Shown: positions 36,120 to 47,889, numbered from the stretch's first letter. The stretch: DNA of 64,000 nt from Welwitschia mirabilis (GCA_051453625.1 JBOZIK010000001.1:128447326-128511325), one strand, 5' to 3'. The notes: generated by a model from the sequence alone, not told the origin. Made by a program: numbers and translations.

Positions 36120-36490
36120 CTAGCTTGAGATGTTTTCATTACTATATTTTGGCTGCATGTAGGACTCACTATGTCCATGTGTTATTACAATGCTAGAGAG
36201 GATTGGATAGGAAAGGAGGTTAGTGATTATATTAGAAGAAAGTAGTTTAGTCTGTTGGTTATGGTGGCTAATGAAGATGTTGTACTAGCTTTGTATTATA
36301 TGTTATTTCTTTGATTCAGGGAAGTTCAATTAAGTCTACATAAGTACATGTTAACTTGTTGAAGGTTTATTAAGACGTATGTAATTAGAGGTATCCAAGC
36401 ACTTATAAGCATGATTTATTTTATGTCTTTCGGGTTTGACCCTTCCTAAAAGAGCAGATGGTTGCAAAGAGTGATTGCATTGTAATGTCT
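36120..36490. other. GC-richer island of unknown identity
   Basis: About 370 bases are visibly less A+T-rich than their surroundings and keep CpG sites, for example 'ttaagacgtatg' and 'gtctttcgggtttgaccc'. No long frame is present. It could be a younger solo LTR or another recent insertion. It ends in 'tattttatttatttaag'. No second copy occurs in the window. Confidence 0.45.
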
Positions 36491-37237
36491 ATATTTTATT
36501 TATTTAAGAAATCTATAGAGAAGCATCTAAGTACTTTATTTCTAATAACATAGCAAATGGTGAAATGGAGTAGTTTAGTACATGTGGAAACTTCACTTAA
36601 GAAAGAAATTGAGAAAAGGGAAAATTTATGGAAAATAGGCATTTCAAATGTTACATAGTATTTTATAATATCTAAGGTCAATGTAGAATACTTGTCTTAA
36701 CTAGTTGATCAAAGCCTTACTATTTTTTAAGCATATGATCAAAAATTCTAGTGTTGAGTTAATGTATTTAGAATCATAGTTGAGCACTCAAATTATAATA
36801 ATAGAAGAAATAATTCAAAATCATCTAATGCAAAAAGGCTTAATGTCAAGAAAATTAAATTGAGGATTATTAGAAGATGAAGAAATGGAATTGTAGAAGT
36901 CAAAAGAGTTTCTGAAGGTCTTCAAACCCTTATCAGCTGTAGAATCAAGAGAATTGATAAATGTTTTGGTATAAGAATAATTTTAAAGACATCATCAAAG
37001 GTTATATCACCTCTTTAAAAAGTGAAAGAATGCATAAAATACCTTGATGAAGCATTGGATTTGTCATTGTAAAAGTTCAAATTGAATTGTATGGTGTTTA
37101 GCAGGTAATGTTGTTCATTGTGCATAGGCAGGAGTAAACTTCAAAAATGGTTTTTAGCCTTTTTTTTTTTATGTAAGAAATTAATCACCTCATCCATGTC
37201 AATATCTTATTAGGACTCCAATTATAACCCCTTCATA
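36491..37237. other. Unassigned flank of Athila-like copy 2
   Basis: A 61-codon minus piece (36,681-36,496) and mixed + pieces show no recognisable domain. A DEAL..L stretch near 37,050 on + faintly recalls the copia integrase-RT linker, which would suit a SIRE-like host element interrupted by Athila copy 2, but the match is too weak to annotate. Confidence 0.35.
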
Positions 37238-37313
37238 ATGTAAAGAAACATTTTGGTTATAAATGACAAAATTTCTTTTAATGTAAAAACTTGCACAAAT
37301 ACATACCATAACA
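37238..37313 (+). repeat. 5' LTR stub of Athila-like copy 2
   Basis: Only about the last 75 bases before the primer-binding site align with the 3' LTR end (44,329-44,402), sharing 'atgtaaaaacttgcacaa'. Further upstream the similarity stops, so most of the 5' LTR has been lost. Confidence 0.65.
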
Positions 37314-37316
37314 TTT

Positions 37317-37334
37317 TGGTGCCATTACTGAGGA
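37317..37334 (+). promoter_or_regulatory. Athila-type primer-binding site
   Basis: TGGTGCCATTACTGAGGA follows the LTR end ...CATAACA. It matches the TGGCGCCGTTGCCGGGGA start typical of Athila/Tat internal regions at all positions except five, and every difference is C to T or G to A. This identifies the lineage and illustrates methylation-driven decay. Confidence 0.85.
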
Positions 37335-37798
37335 AGACTATTTAGAAGAATAAGGATTTTCATCATTTGGGTTAATATATCATACCTCTATTTGATTATT
37401 TATCTATGCAGCATTGTATTTTATTAGAAGCTATAGGTTTTCTGTGTGTAGTTTTTTTTGAGTTTTGGTTTTCTATAGAAAAATACTGGTCACCCCCTCT
37501 ACCATCCTCATGACATTTAGGATGACAGTGTGCTATTTTTACTTTTGGTTTTATTTTTGGATTATGATTTTTTTGAATAAATTTATTTTTTATCATATCC
37601 TGTGACATCCGGATAACTAAGTGAATGATAGTCCTATTTTCTATATTTTTTAAGTTTTTTTTAATTTTTAGTTCTATTTTTATTTTTCTGGTTTCTATGT
37701 GTATCATTCCTTTTGTCATCTCCATGATAAACATGATGATGATATATTACGTTTTGATCTATTTTTTTTATTATTTGCTATTAGCAGGATGTTGTGAT
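37335..37798 (+). other. Athila-like leader with inverted-repeat motif
   Basis: Untranslated leader between primer-binding site and gag. At 37,490-37,530 it holds 'catcctcatgacat..aggatgac', the imperfect inverted repeat also seen in the LTRs. The opposite-strand open pieces here (112 and 121 codons) are shadows of A+T-rich leader and gag. Confidence 0.6.
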
Positions 37799-39170
37799 AT
37801 GGTTAATATAAGGAAGCGATATCTGAGAGAAATGCTCCTAATAGAAAAGAACATCAAAGAAGTACTAGTGAATATAGAAAATGAATTGGAAAAGAGATCT
37901 TTAGGTACACTCAAACCTTCTTCTGAATTTATTTTTTTTGAGTCAGATTTTCTTAATGAAAATCCTATAAAAGAAGAAAACCAATTCACAATATCAAGTG
38001 CCTCTCGTAAGCAAAAATAAGTTGTAGGATCTTCTACCTCTAATGCAAACCTCACCCTTAGAGAGTTGTTAGCTAAGAAAATACGAGAGATTCCAACCCC
38101 TTTTGATCTACCCTCAAGTGATGATGTTGAGCACAAAAATTTACATGTCTACCTAACTTTTAGTGAAGAATATAATGAGGATTCCCATCAATACATTGCA
38201 TATATTGAATAATTAATCCTTACATCAAGGAATGGGAAGAAAAAAATTAGTGATAGAACATACATGGTAATATTTCCCATGAAATTAAAGGATAGAGAAA
38301 AAAATTGGCTAAAAACCATACCCCACAAAAGCTTAAAAACTTGGGATCAAGTCAAAAAAACTTTTGTAAAATGATTCATAAGTAAAGAAACTATGAGAAA
38401 TGGGAGAAAAGAGATAACAAAATTTCAATAAAAACCAAATGAAGATTATGCCTTTACTTATGAACATTTATTTATAGCAATTCATTCTAATCTAGTCAAT
38501 GATTTTTCAAGAATAAAAAAACTAGACCACTTTTATAGTAGATTGACTCCCCATATGAAACAACTTATATATTTCTCTTGTGGTGGAAACCTTATGAACC
38601 TTATACTAGAAGTTGCCTAGATAAAATTAGAATAACTTATGGAGATTAGTCAAACCTAGTTAACACCTAAAAAAAATCAAACTATAGGATAGCTCATCAA
38701 GAACTTAAAAGAGGTTAAAAAATAAAAAGAGGTAGAATCCAATCCTACAAACTTTATAAAAGATTTTATAATAACCTTAGAGAAGTATGGAGAAATGATT
38801 TTAGATGTCAAATATACAACTGAGAAAAATGTTATGCAAATCTATGATTTATGTAAGGATAATTATTATATTACTAAAAACTATCCTATTTTGCCAACAT
38901 ACAAAGAAAGAATATGAGAATAAGTTTGTGCTTTTAACTAATCATCTTAAAACTTTCAAAATTAAAATCAAGTACAACCTAGGTTGAACACTCATTTTCG
39001 AAACAATTCTCAATCTTTTAGAAATCGATTTGAAAATACAAACTTTCTACGAAGTTCATCTAATTACCAACATCCAAATGATCCAATCATAAACATTGCA
39101 GATGAAATTAGAAAACCTTATGAAAAAACAAATGTCAAACTTAAAAACCTACTAAACATTCTTTAACAAA
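37799..39170 (+). pseudogene. Athila-like gag remnant, best preserved copy
   Basis: The likely start is ATG at 37,799 (MVNIRKRYLREML), giving about 73 open codons to 38,020. Then come TLRELLAKKI, KNWLKTIPHKSLKTWDQVKK (near 38,300), EITKFQ.KPNEDYAFTYEHL (near 38,420), LDHFYSRLTPHMKQLI (near 38,525) and CGGNLMNLILEVA (near 38,582). These follow the gag pattern 'AxxWLxSLPxxSIxTWxxL', 'EIxxFxQxxxExxYExWERF', 'FYxGLxxxxRxxIDxxxGG'. Few stops interrupt it (at most some eight). A Cys/His segment lies near 38,845-38,890. A later open piece (38,984-39,166) is the gag tail. Confidence 0.87.
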
Positions 39171-39559
39171 TAATGCTAGTAAACCAATAAAATCAAGGAA
39201 CTTTAGTAACATAACCTTTACCAAACCCAAATAAATTAAGAAAAGATTGTAAGGTTGTGAGAAGAAGTGGATAAGAAATAAACCCTCCTTCATGTAAACC
39301 TTCCACCTTCTAAAATAACTTTAGAAATGAAGAAAAAAAGAGGAAGAGGACATTGAAATATTAGTAGATTACAACTTCCCTTGTCTTTACAAAAAGAAAA
39401 ATAAACATCCTTCTTAACAAACCAATCCTTGGATGGATAGGCTTAATAATAATTTAACTTTCAATGATCATTTAAAATCCTTAATGAAAAAAGTGTGCAT
39501 AAACTTACTCTTTTAGAAAGTTTTATAAGAAAACCCAAGGTATGCAAAATTATGGAAAG

Positions 39560-40110
39560 ACCTAATAAGAAGAAAACATAAAGAAGTTATTCCTAGTAAA
39601 GTCCTTTTTACCCAATCCATCATGAATTTAGTATTACAAAAATCACCTAAATTTAAAGATCCAAGAGTAGCAATGGTGAATTTTACTGTAGAGGGAAACA
39701 AAAAGATTAGGAAAGCCTTGATTGACATTAGAACAAATGTTAATATTATGTCAGTTCACATTTGTAGGAGATTTGATTTGGAGGATAGAATAGAGCCTAC
39801 TCTGGTTTTCTTAGAATTAGCAGATAGATCAGTTAAAAAACCATTAGGCATCATTAAAGCTTTGGCAATTCAAATTAAAGAGGATTGCTACTCCATAGAT
39901 GAGATCATCATAGAAGTTGAGCATAACAGAGGATACCCTTTACTTCTATAAAGAGCCTTTTGTACAACATCCCACTACATCATTGATCTAAGAGCAGAAA
40001 CAACGGAATGTTATTTTGGAAATAGAACATTTACAATTAAAGTCTCTGATGTAGCTGAGAATGATTTAGATGATGATATGAACATTGAAGATAACATTAA
40101 ACCCACTTTA
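39560..40110 (+). pseudogene. Athila-like protease remnant, best preserved copy
   Basis: A 109-codon open piece (39,622-39,951) contains KFKDPRVAMVNFTVEGNK, KALIDIRTNVNIMSVHICRR (the catalytic 'ALxDxGAS/TxNLMPxxIxxKL' box with D kept but T/S-G changed to R-T), LELADRSVKKPLGII and IIEVEHNRGYPLLL. The match to Athila-type retropepsin is good along its length. It would process Gag-Pol. Loss of the active-site Gly means it could not work. The frame then runs into a gap at 40,176. Confidence 0.88.
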
Positions 40111-40175
40111 TTTTTACAACATCACCCACTTGAAGAAAGAGAGATGAAATCAAATGAGCATGTGCTTTGTGATGA

Positions 40176-41437
40176 NNNNNNNNNNNNNNNNNNNNNNNNN
40201 NNNNNNNNNNNNNNNNNNNNNNNNNNNNNNNNNNNNNNNNNNNNNNNNNNNNNNNNNNNNNNNNNNNNNNNNNNNNNNNNNNNNNNNNNNNNNNNNNNNN
40301 NNNNNNNNNNNNNNNNNNNNNNNNNNNNNNNNNNNNNNNNNNNNNNNNNNNNNNNNNNNNNNNNNNNNNNNNNNNNNNNNNNNNNNNNNNNNNNNNNNNN
40401 NNNNNNNNNNNNNNNNNNNNNNNNNNNNNNNATGTGTATCATAGAGTGCTTTCCATTACTCCTCTCTTCATATAATTAGTTTTACTTGAAAATTACTGCA
40501 CATCTCATATGTTTTATCAATTGCTAAATTTTTGGTTTGAACCTTATTTCTTTAAAAATATTGAGACCAAAACAAATCCTTAATTCTTCCTTCTTTCTTT
40601 TTAATAAAAAGTGCTTTAGCTTTAGGATTTGAATAAAATTTGCTTGCCTTACTATTTTATTTTTAGTTTTCTGTTTTGATAGTTTTTAACTTTATTTTCT
40701 GTCTTTAGTTTTTATTTTTATTTATAGTTTTTATTTTCTATTTTTGCAATAATAATTTATTGTCTCCTTTTTCATCCCCACAACAAGGTGGATGACAGTT
40801 AGATTTGTTAATAAATTTCTACTTTTCTTCCTCTATCTTCCTATCTATCATTTGAATGATGAGTAGGATAATAGTCAATAAAATNNNNNNNNNNNNNNNN
40901 NNNNNNNNNNNNNNNNNNNNNNNNNNNNNNNNNNNNNNNNNNNNNNNNNNNNNNNNNNNNNNNNNNNNNNNNNNNNNNNNNNNNNNNNNNNNNNNNNNNN
41001 NNNNNNNNNNNNNNNNNNNNNNNNNNNNNNNNNNNNNNNNNNNNNNNNNNNNNNNNNNNNNNNNNNNNNNNNNNNNNNNNNNNNNNNNNNNNNNNNNNNN
41101 NNNNNNNNNNNNNNNNNNNNNNNNNNNNNNNNNNNNNNNNNNNNNNNNNNNNNNNNNNNNNNNNNNNNNNNNNNNNNNNNNNNNNNNNNNNNNNNNNNNN
41201 NNNNNNNNNNNNNNNNNNNNNNNNNNNNNNNNNNNNNNNNNNNNNNNNNNNNNNNNNNNNNNNNNNNNNNNNNNNNNNNNNNNNNNNNNNNNNNNNNNNN
41301 NNNNNNNNNNNNNNNNNNNNNNNNNNNNNNNNNNNNNNNNNNNNNNNNNNNNNNNNNNNNNNNNNNNNNNNNNNNNNNNNNNNNNNNNNNNNNNNNNNNN
41401 NNNNNNNNNNNNNNNNNNNNNNNNNNNNNNNNNNNNN
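40176..41437. other. Two N gaps around a misplaced leader-like piece
   Basis: N runs at 40,176-40,431 and 40,885-41,437 enclose 453 bases with T-rich sequence and 'tcatccccacaacaaggtggatgacag' near 40,771, resembling the Athila leader (37.4-37.7 kb) and not the RT/integrase expected here. This suggests either a second, internally deleted Athila copy or wrong contig order. Frames reported across the N runs are artefacts. Confidence 0.65.
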
Positions 41438-42328
41438 TTCCTTTGAAAGATTATTATGGCATTACTTAATCTTTTTTTAAACTTGACTTATGTATTTATT
41501 TCCATCACTAGTCTTTTGGCCTAGACATTTTAGTGGTAAGATTGAATTCATCCAATGTTAAGATATTCACACATCCATAAACTTTAATCGACGGAAGATG
41601 CTTTAGTTTTTATGTTTTTCTCAATGGTGAAAAGGTCTTAGATTGTTTAAGAGTGTTCTTTTCTATCTTAATCTTACAAATTTTACCTTTGTCTTTTGGA
41701 AAGTTTGGTCATGTGGAATTTTAGTTTCTTTCAAAAAAAAAAGTGTGAAGTAAATACTATGGTGTTTTATATTTATGATATCTCAAAAACATGGTCACTA
41801 TGATGTCCTACCACAAGTAGAATAGGGTAAATATTTCCAAAAGGAGCCTTTGTTAGTGTAATATGATAGCTATGGAAAATCTACTAGGAGATGATCTAGT
41901 TATGCTTCATGGGTCCTTACTTCTCTAACTGTGGTTACACTTCCCTCATCATGGATAATAAAGTTGTATTTAAACTTTGAGGCTATGGGATTAGTGGTAT
42001 TCATGGTGTCATTAGAGGCATTGATTGTTTCTTAGACTCTTAGTCTTTCTACATGATCATTTAATTTCTTAATATTTGGGTGTTTATTTTGAGATGATGG
42101 TAGGAGAGTTTATTTTTTAAGAAATTATTTGGTTTGATCATTCATTGTTTAAAGCATTTTACTCTAGCATCATCATAATCACTACCTTATCAAATGGAGT
42201 TTTTATACATTAAGTCATACATTTTCTAATCAAGTGATGTTATGATTACTTTTATAAGAGTCTGCTAGGTTAAAATATTAGATTGGTAAGCTATCTTTTG
42301 TTCATTTTTCTTATTTTCTTTTTTGGTT
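41438..42328 (+). repeat. Athila-like 3' segment, duplicate a
   Basis: It aligns with 42,440-43,370 and with 5,340-6,180. It contains the pre-LTR block, an A-run at the polypurine-tract position (41,733-41,742), and the left part of an LTR to 42,328, where a 100-base N run of nominal size begins. It stops at the point homologous to 43,370 in duplicate b. Confidence 0.75.
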
Positions 42329-42428
42329 NNNNNNNNNNNNNNNNNNNNNNNNNNNNNNNNNNNNNNNNNNNNNNNNNNNNNNNNNNNNNNNNNNNNNNNN
42401 NNNNNNNNNNNNNNNNNNNNNNNNNNNN

Positions 42429-42773
42429 CTCTCTATCATTGTCTAAGTTCTTTCTTAGCCTACTCTTTTGGTTAAACATTATGATATTATCTAATCATCT
42501 TTCAATCTTAACTTGTGTATTACTTTGTGAAGTATTATGATTAGTTTTATACTTGGGCATTTATAGGTGGTAAAATTGGATTCACCCAATCTTGAGACAT
42601 TCCCATGTCTATGGACTTTATTTAAAGGAAGATACCTTAATTTCTTGTGTTTTTCTCAATGGTGTTTAAATATTAGGTTATTTGAGAGTGTTCTTTTCTA
42701 TCTTTTATTTTACTTATTCACCTTCGTCTTTCTTTAGTGTATGATCATGTGGGAATTTAAAAAAAAAAAAGTA
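42429..42773 (+). other. Athila-like pre-LTR segment, duplicate b
   Basis: Sequence following the N run, homologous to 5,310-5,669 and 41,438-41,745. The A-run at 42,759-42,770 is in the polypurine-tract position. No coding potential. Confidence 0.7.
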
Positions 42774-44402
42774 TGAAATAAAGACCATGATGTTTTCTAT
42801 TTATGCTATCTCAAAAACATGATCACCATGATGTCTTACCACAAGTACATTGGGGTAAATATTTCCAAAAGGAGCCTTTGGTAGTGTAATATTATAGATG
42901 TAGGAACTCCACTTGGAGGTCAGTTGGCTATGCTTCGTGGGTCCTTACTTCTCTGACCATGGTTGCACTCCCTTTATCATGGATAATAAAATTTTATTTA
43001 AACTTTGAGGCTATGGGAACATTGGTGTTCTTGGTGTCATCAGAGGCATTTCTTATTTCCTAGACTCTAGTCTTTCCATATGATCATTTAATTTCTTAAG
43101 ATTTGGGTGTTTATTTTGAGATGATAGCAGTAGAGTTCATTTTTGAGTAATTCTTGGATTTGATCATTTATTTTTTAAAGTATTTTCTTTAGCATCATCA
43201 TAATCACTACCTTATCGAATGGAATTTTTGTACATTAAGGCATGCATTTTTCACATCAAGTGATTATGATTTATTTTATGGAAGTCTACTAAGTTAAAAT
43301 ATCAGATCGGTAAGCTATATTTTATTTATCTTATCCTATGCCATTTTTCTTATTTTCTTTTGTGGTTTTGTTATTTATTTTAAAGTAATTACTATATTTT
43401 CTTAGCATGTTTTCCTTATTTAATTTTTTAATAAAAGGTAATTTATTGCTTAGAAAAGTATTTTCTTAATAAATTTTTATTTTGTTTTCTTTAGATTTTT
43501 GGTGTTGTAAGCACTGCTCATATTCTTTTTGTGATGAAACATTTTTATTATCCACTATATTTCTTTACCTATTAGAATATTTCATATCTTTATATTTTTC
43601 AAATCTGACATTACTCAGCTTTGCACTTGGTTTAGAAATTTATCTTCTTTTACTTGCCTTCTCACTCCTATTTACTTTCTTTGCTTTATTTTCCAATACA
43701 GGACATACTGCTTTATTTTCCAACTCATAATCATTTTACCCATTTCTGAGTTATGAATGAGTGTGCCTTTTTGTACCTATCGTTTATCCTTTTCTGCTAT
43801 ATGTTTTTATAAATAAACTCCCCTTTGACTTTCCTTCTCATCTTCATTACAATAAAAGTCCTTGTGATAGGAGGTTGAAGGATGAGAGATCCATCTTGAG
43901 TGTTGTAGAAAGATGTGCACTTGATGGAGGGCTATGTATCCTTCATTGAGACCTGGCTATTTTGTAATCAAGATGCTTGTTACTCTTTCTTAATATAAAT
44001 CTTGATTTATTTTCATATTTGCACTGTAGATTTTCTAATATTCCTTATAGTCTATGTTACCTTTGATCTGGTGACAAGTTCTTGGATGATTTAGATTATC
44101 AATGATAGGCTTTGTTAAGGTTAAAATCAAGTAGAGTTAGTTGATTTTGCATTTGCATTTAGAATATCTGCATCCTGCATTGTGCATTATACTTTATTTC
44201 TTTGCATTTATTATTTAGTTCTGGTTCCTATATTCTTTACAAAGTAACCTAAGTCTCATACTTATAGATTTCAATGTGAATATGGCATTTCGGGTCTGTT
44301 TCCACTTATGCTAGTGTGATGTATTGTGTAAGATATCTATTTTGATTATAGATGATAGGATCTCTTTGAATGTAAAAACTTGCACAAGTACACATTGCAA
44401 CA
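42774..44402 (+). repeat. 3' LTR of Athila-like copy 2
   Basis: The start is set by homology to TATGAAATAAA at 5,668 and the end by ...ACACATTGCAACA, which aligns with the 5' stub. TATA-like TATAAATAAACTCCCC lies near 43,808, followed by the 'gagatccatcttgagtg' block. Compared with copy 1 it lacks about 0.7 kb upstream of the TATA box, the part holding the inverted repeats. The open pieces at 43.48-43.95 kb lie inside this LTR and are not genes. Confidence 0.75.
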
Positions 44403-44499
44403 ATGCTTCAAAGGATTCAATCTCTACAGTGAACATTTAAAGTATTTTCTTTAATCGAGTTCTATAATAAAAGATCTATATTAAACAAAATAGAGGTTT

Positions 44500-45620
44500 T
44501 ACTAATTCACACAAGTTAGCTATGTTTATAGGTTGAAAAAGATCCTACATGAATTTAAGCAAGCTTCTAAAGTTTGGTATGAAAGGAGTTTAAAATACTT
44601 AATAGAAAATGATTTCAAAAAACTTACATCTAATGTTACTTTGCTTATTAGGATACATAGTAATGACATTACTATCATGAAAAAATATATATGATGTTAT
44701 TTTTGGTGCTACTAATAAATCCTTGTATAAAAAGTTTGTAAAGGTTATAAAGGATGAATTTGAAATGATCCTTATGGGAGAAATAAGTAACTTTTAGGGT
44801 TTACAAGTTAAACAATATATACATGGTATATTTGTTTCATAAAATAAATATATTAAGAGTCTATTAGCCAAGAATAGGTTATAGGATTATAAGGTGAAAG
44901 ACACTACCATAAACTAAGACATAAAATTCAATAAGGATGAGTATGGTAAGAATGTCAATAAAAAAATGTACATAGGTTTGATTGGTAGTTTATTTTATCT
45001 TATTTTCAATAGAGTAGATGTTTTATTTAGTGTAGGGATTAAGTAATTGAATTACATCTTACTATTATTAAAAAAATATTCCATTATTTAAAAGGTACTA
45101 CTAACTAAAGCCTTTAGTATTGAAAGGACTTATGCCTTAATCTCATTAGATATTGTGATGTAGGTTAGGAAAATTATAAGGATGACAAGAGAAGTACTAA
45201 TGGAGGTTACTACTTATTAGGATAATTTTTAGTATCATGGGTTAGCAAAAATTAAAATTCAACTACTCTCTCAATCACTAAAGCCACGTGCATTGCTACT
45301 AGAAGTTGCTGTGCATTAGTGCTTTGGATGAAGAAAACATTAAATCATTGTGAACTTAAAATGGATAAAATTCTAATCTATTATAACAAAATAATTATTA
45401 TTAATGTATACAGAAATCTTATTCAGCTTTCTAAGATAAAGCTAATTGAAATAAAATATTACCTCCTTAAAAAAAAATTTCAAAAATAAAAACATTGGAA
45501 TATGTCAAAATTGATGATGCACTTGTAGCTACAGTCAAAAAGTTATTAACTGGAGAAAGGTTTATCAAGCTATGTTAGAACTTGAGGATTCCACCTTACT
45601 TAATTAGGTGAGTTCATAGG
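44500..45620 (+). pseudogene. SIRE-like RT C-terminus and RNase H remnant
   Basis: The frame reads KVWYERSLKYLIENDFKKL (near 44,570), a CYFWCY-like YVDD position (near 44,695), LTIIKKIFHYLKGTTN (near 45,057), KDDKRSTNGGYYLLG and FLVSWVSKN.NSTTLS (near 45,185-45,270), and SCCALVLWMKKTL (near 45,305). The 'DRKSTSG.C.FLG..LVSW.SKKQ...LS' and 'CCxQxLWMKQTL' blocks are diagnostic of this copia lineage. Stops are common. Confidence 0.88.
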
Positions 45621-45809
45621 TAATCTTCCTCCTAAATCTTAACTCATCATCTTACTTATGATATGTTTATGAGTTGAGATATCAATTGTAAGTATTTGAA
45701 GTTTTATCTTGTGATTAGTCTTGTGATTAGAATTTTTTATGATTATCTGTTTGATCACTAAGTTATATTTTCTAATAATAACATTACTATCTAGAAGTAT
45801 AAAATTTTT

Positions 45810-46120
45810 TAGAATGTAGATAGATGTTTTTGAGGTTATAGATGTCTAAGTTTAAGACATCTTTAAAATTGAAGACCTTTATGAAAAAGGCATCTTTCAT
45901 CATATAAATGTATTTGGTATTTATCTATCATAAAAGTAAAATAAATGTCTTTAAAATAGGTAGAAATTTTTCATTATAGACATCTTTAAGATCATAGACA
46001 TAATTTTTTCTTTCAAGTAAAATTTTAAACTTTTTATCAAGTAGACATCTTTAACATTGATGAACATCTATTTTTAAATTATAGATGTCTTTTAATATGT
46101 AGAAATATTTAATATTTTGA
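45810..46120. promoter_or_regulatory. AGACGTCT-derived cluster, pol-env spacer of element 2
   Basis: Repeated AGACATCT / AGATGTCT variants (for example near 45,856, 45,979, 46,044 and 46,083) lie at the same place relative to pol and the env-like frame as the 26.7-27.0 kb cluster of element 1. The conserved position shows that it predates separation of the two copies. Confidence 0.5.
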
Positions 46121-46599
46121 ATCTAAAAACAAAAAATGAACCAAAACTTAGGATTTGAAGTCCATTTGAAACAAGTAAGGGAGTATCAACTTCCCTTTCA
46201 CTTAGCAGGTATTTCTTTGAGTATAAACAAAAACCATTTTTCTCTTAGATTTTACTAGATAGACATCTTTGATTTAGTGGAAGTCTTTATAATTGGAGAA
46301 AACAGGTGGGATATTTTTATAAGTGCATATTTGTATTCATTTCTATTAGTATTTCTTCCAAGTTTCAATATCTATTATTTATGTTCTATAAATAAGGTGA
46401 GGTAAAAACCTACCAGACTTGCCAAGAGAAAGGAAACTACTATAAAACCATAGATACCTTAATATGAGCCCCAAGTCTATCATGAATTAGTAGAGAAAAG
46501 TTTCTAATATTGAATCAAAAAATCCATTATTACATAGAAGGCCCTTAGTTTTTAGAACAATAGAAGGGATTAGATTCTAGCTTATTTCTCTTATCTTAG

Positions 46600-47690
46600 A
46601 TGGAACATGATAGTTTAACTTGACTAAAACATTCTAGATCACATGATGAGAGAGTTCTATGCTAATATTCAACAAGTAGATAATTCTACTAATACCTTTT
46701 AAATGCAAGTAAGAGGTATCTTTCTATTTTTAACTTTAAATTTCATTAATAGTCTACTTGATATCGATAATTATAATTTTTCTTAGTTATACATGCACTC
46801 ATTTAAAGATATCTTCATGTGTTTAAAGATATCTTCATGTGTTAGTTTGTTAAAGTAGCATGATGTAGTTTGAGTACTATTATTTTTGGAAATGTAAAAG
46901 TAGGCTTTGATGAAAATATTAAATAGAAAGATATAGGTATAAATTCCTCTATTTTAAGCTTGATATTATTTTATAACATTTTTTCATGAAGAAGAATCTA
47001 CATTTACTCTAATCCCATGCATACGTTTATCATCTTTTGCTTACTCACAAGGGTTAAAATTAATCTTGGTCTTGACATGGATATAATTAATTTTTTTGAT
47101 AAGGGCCAAACATTAGGCCTTTCTTATTTGATTAGTTTCATTATTAGTAATGCTAGCATTATAGTTACTTAGGTAAATCTTATTTAACCAAAAGAAGTTA
47201 TTTTTAGAATTTACTAAAAAGTGGCATATACTAGTTCAGTTAGGGGTGGATACAATCAGAAGGTCTCCTAAGATATAGATTTGGAGATCCAAATTTATAG
47301 GTTTACATAGCTCTTCCTTAGTTAAAAAATGTCTTTGTGCAATAGCAAATATGGTTGGAAATATTGATAAAAATGTGTTATAGCTAAAGAAGCATAGGTC
47401 CACTACTAATGAGAGTGAGACATCCATTGATGGATGATTATCTATGAAGACTTCTACATGGATAAATTTAGAGAAGTCAGAGTCATAGAAGATTCTAGCA
47501 CCTAAGGCCATAGACTATGATTCTAGAAGAGCATAGAACTCAAGTGTATTAGTTGCTTCTAAGCCATAAGAGAAGAAGACAAACGTTCAAGGGGAGCACT
47601 AAAACCCATCATAGATTTAGGGGAAGCATCAACCTTTATCATAGATTCAGGGGGAGTACTGGCCTTTATTATAGGTTCAAGAGGAGCATC
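46600..47690 (+). pseudogene. env-like / putative plant transposon protein frame, element 2
   Basis: Near 46,630 the frame gives MREFYANIQQVDNSTN, then VRGIFLFLTLNFINSLLDID, homologous to 27.4-27.6 kb (REFYANI, LTLSFLDSILSID) and to the transposase_32-like domain. The VRG start of the second block is kept here but lost in element 1. The rest is eroded. The minus-strand open piece at 47,511-47,236 is a shadow. Confidence 0.7.
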
Positions 47691-47696
47691 AGATGG
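47585..47696 (+). repeat. 30-bp tandem repeat in the env-like tail
   Basis: Three complete 30-bp units (47,585, 47,615, 47,645) and 22 bases of a fourth share the pattern ..TTCAGGGGGAGCA....TTTATCATAG. The length is a multiple of three, so it would encode a repeated Gly/Ser-containing decapeptide in the env-like tail. It is followed by a 76-bp direct duplication ('ccatttgtcat.ctac.catct') at about 47,746-47,890. Confidence 0.85.
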
Positions 47697-47889
47697 ATTT
47701 AAATGACTTTACAATTAGCGTCTCATCTTTTGTAGGCCTTATTGTAAACTTCCCATTTGTCATTCTACCCATCTATCTTCATTACCTTGCATACCTTCAC
47801 TACCTTCTTCATTACCACTATAAACTTTCCATTTGTCATCCTACTCATCTAGCTTTATTACCTTGTCTACCTTCATCATCACCACCATG

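Larger units (their letters stand above)
37238..44402 (+). mobile_element. Athila-like Ty3/gypsy retrotransposon, copy 2
   Basis: A 5' LTR stub, a primer-binding site, leader, gag, protease, gaps, and a duplicated 3' segment ending in a 3' LTR. It is homologous to copy 1 through gag, protease and 3' sequence. RT, RNase H and integrase are absent from the assembled sequence: they would lie in the 256- and 553-base gaps, which are too short to hold them, so pol is deleted or misassembled. Confidence 0.8.

Noticed and set aside
37396-38136. Minus-strand frames of 112 and 121 codons
   Set aside because: They lie antisense to the Athila leader and gag start, whose plus-strand frame matches gag in copy 1 and known gag patterns.
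40856-41446. 196-codon frame
   Set aside because: Almost entirely N; no coding evidence.
47236-47511. 91-codon minus-strand frame
   Set aside because: It overlaps the env-like region of the SIRE-like element on plus and has no recognisable motif.
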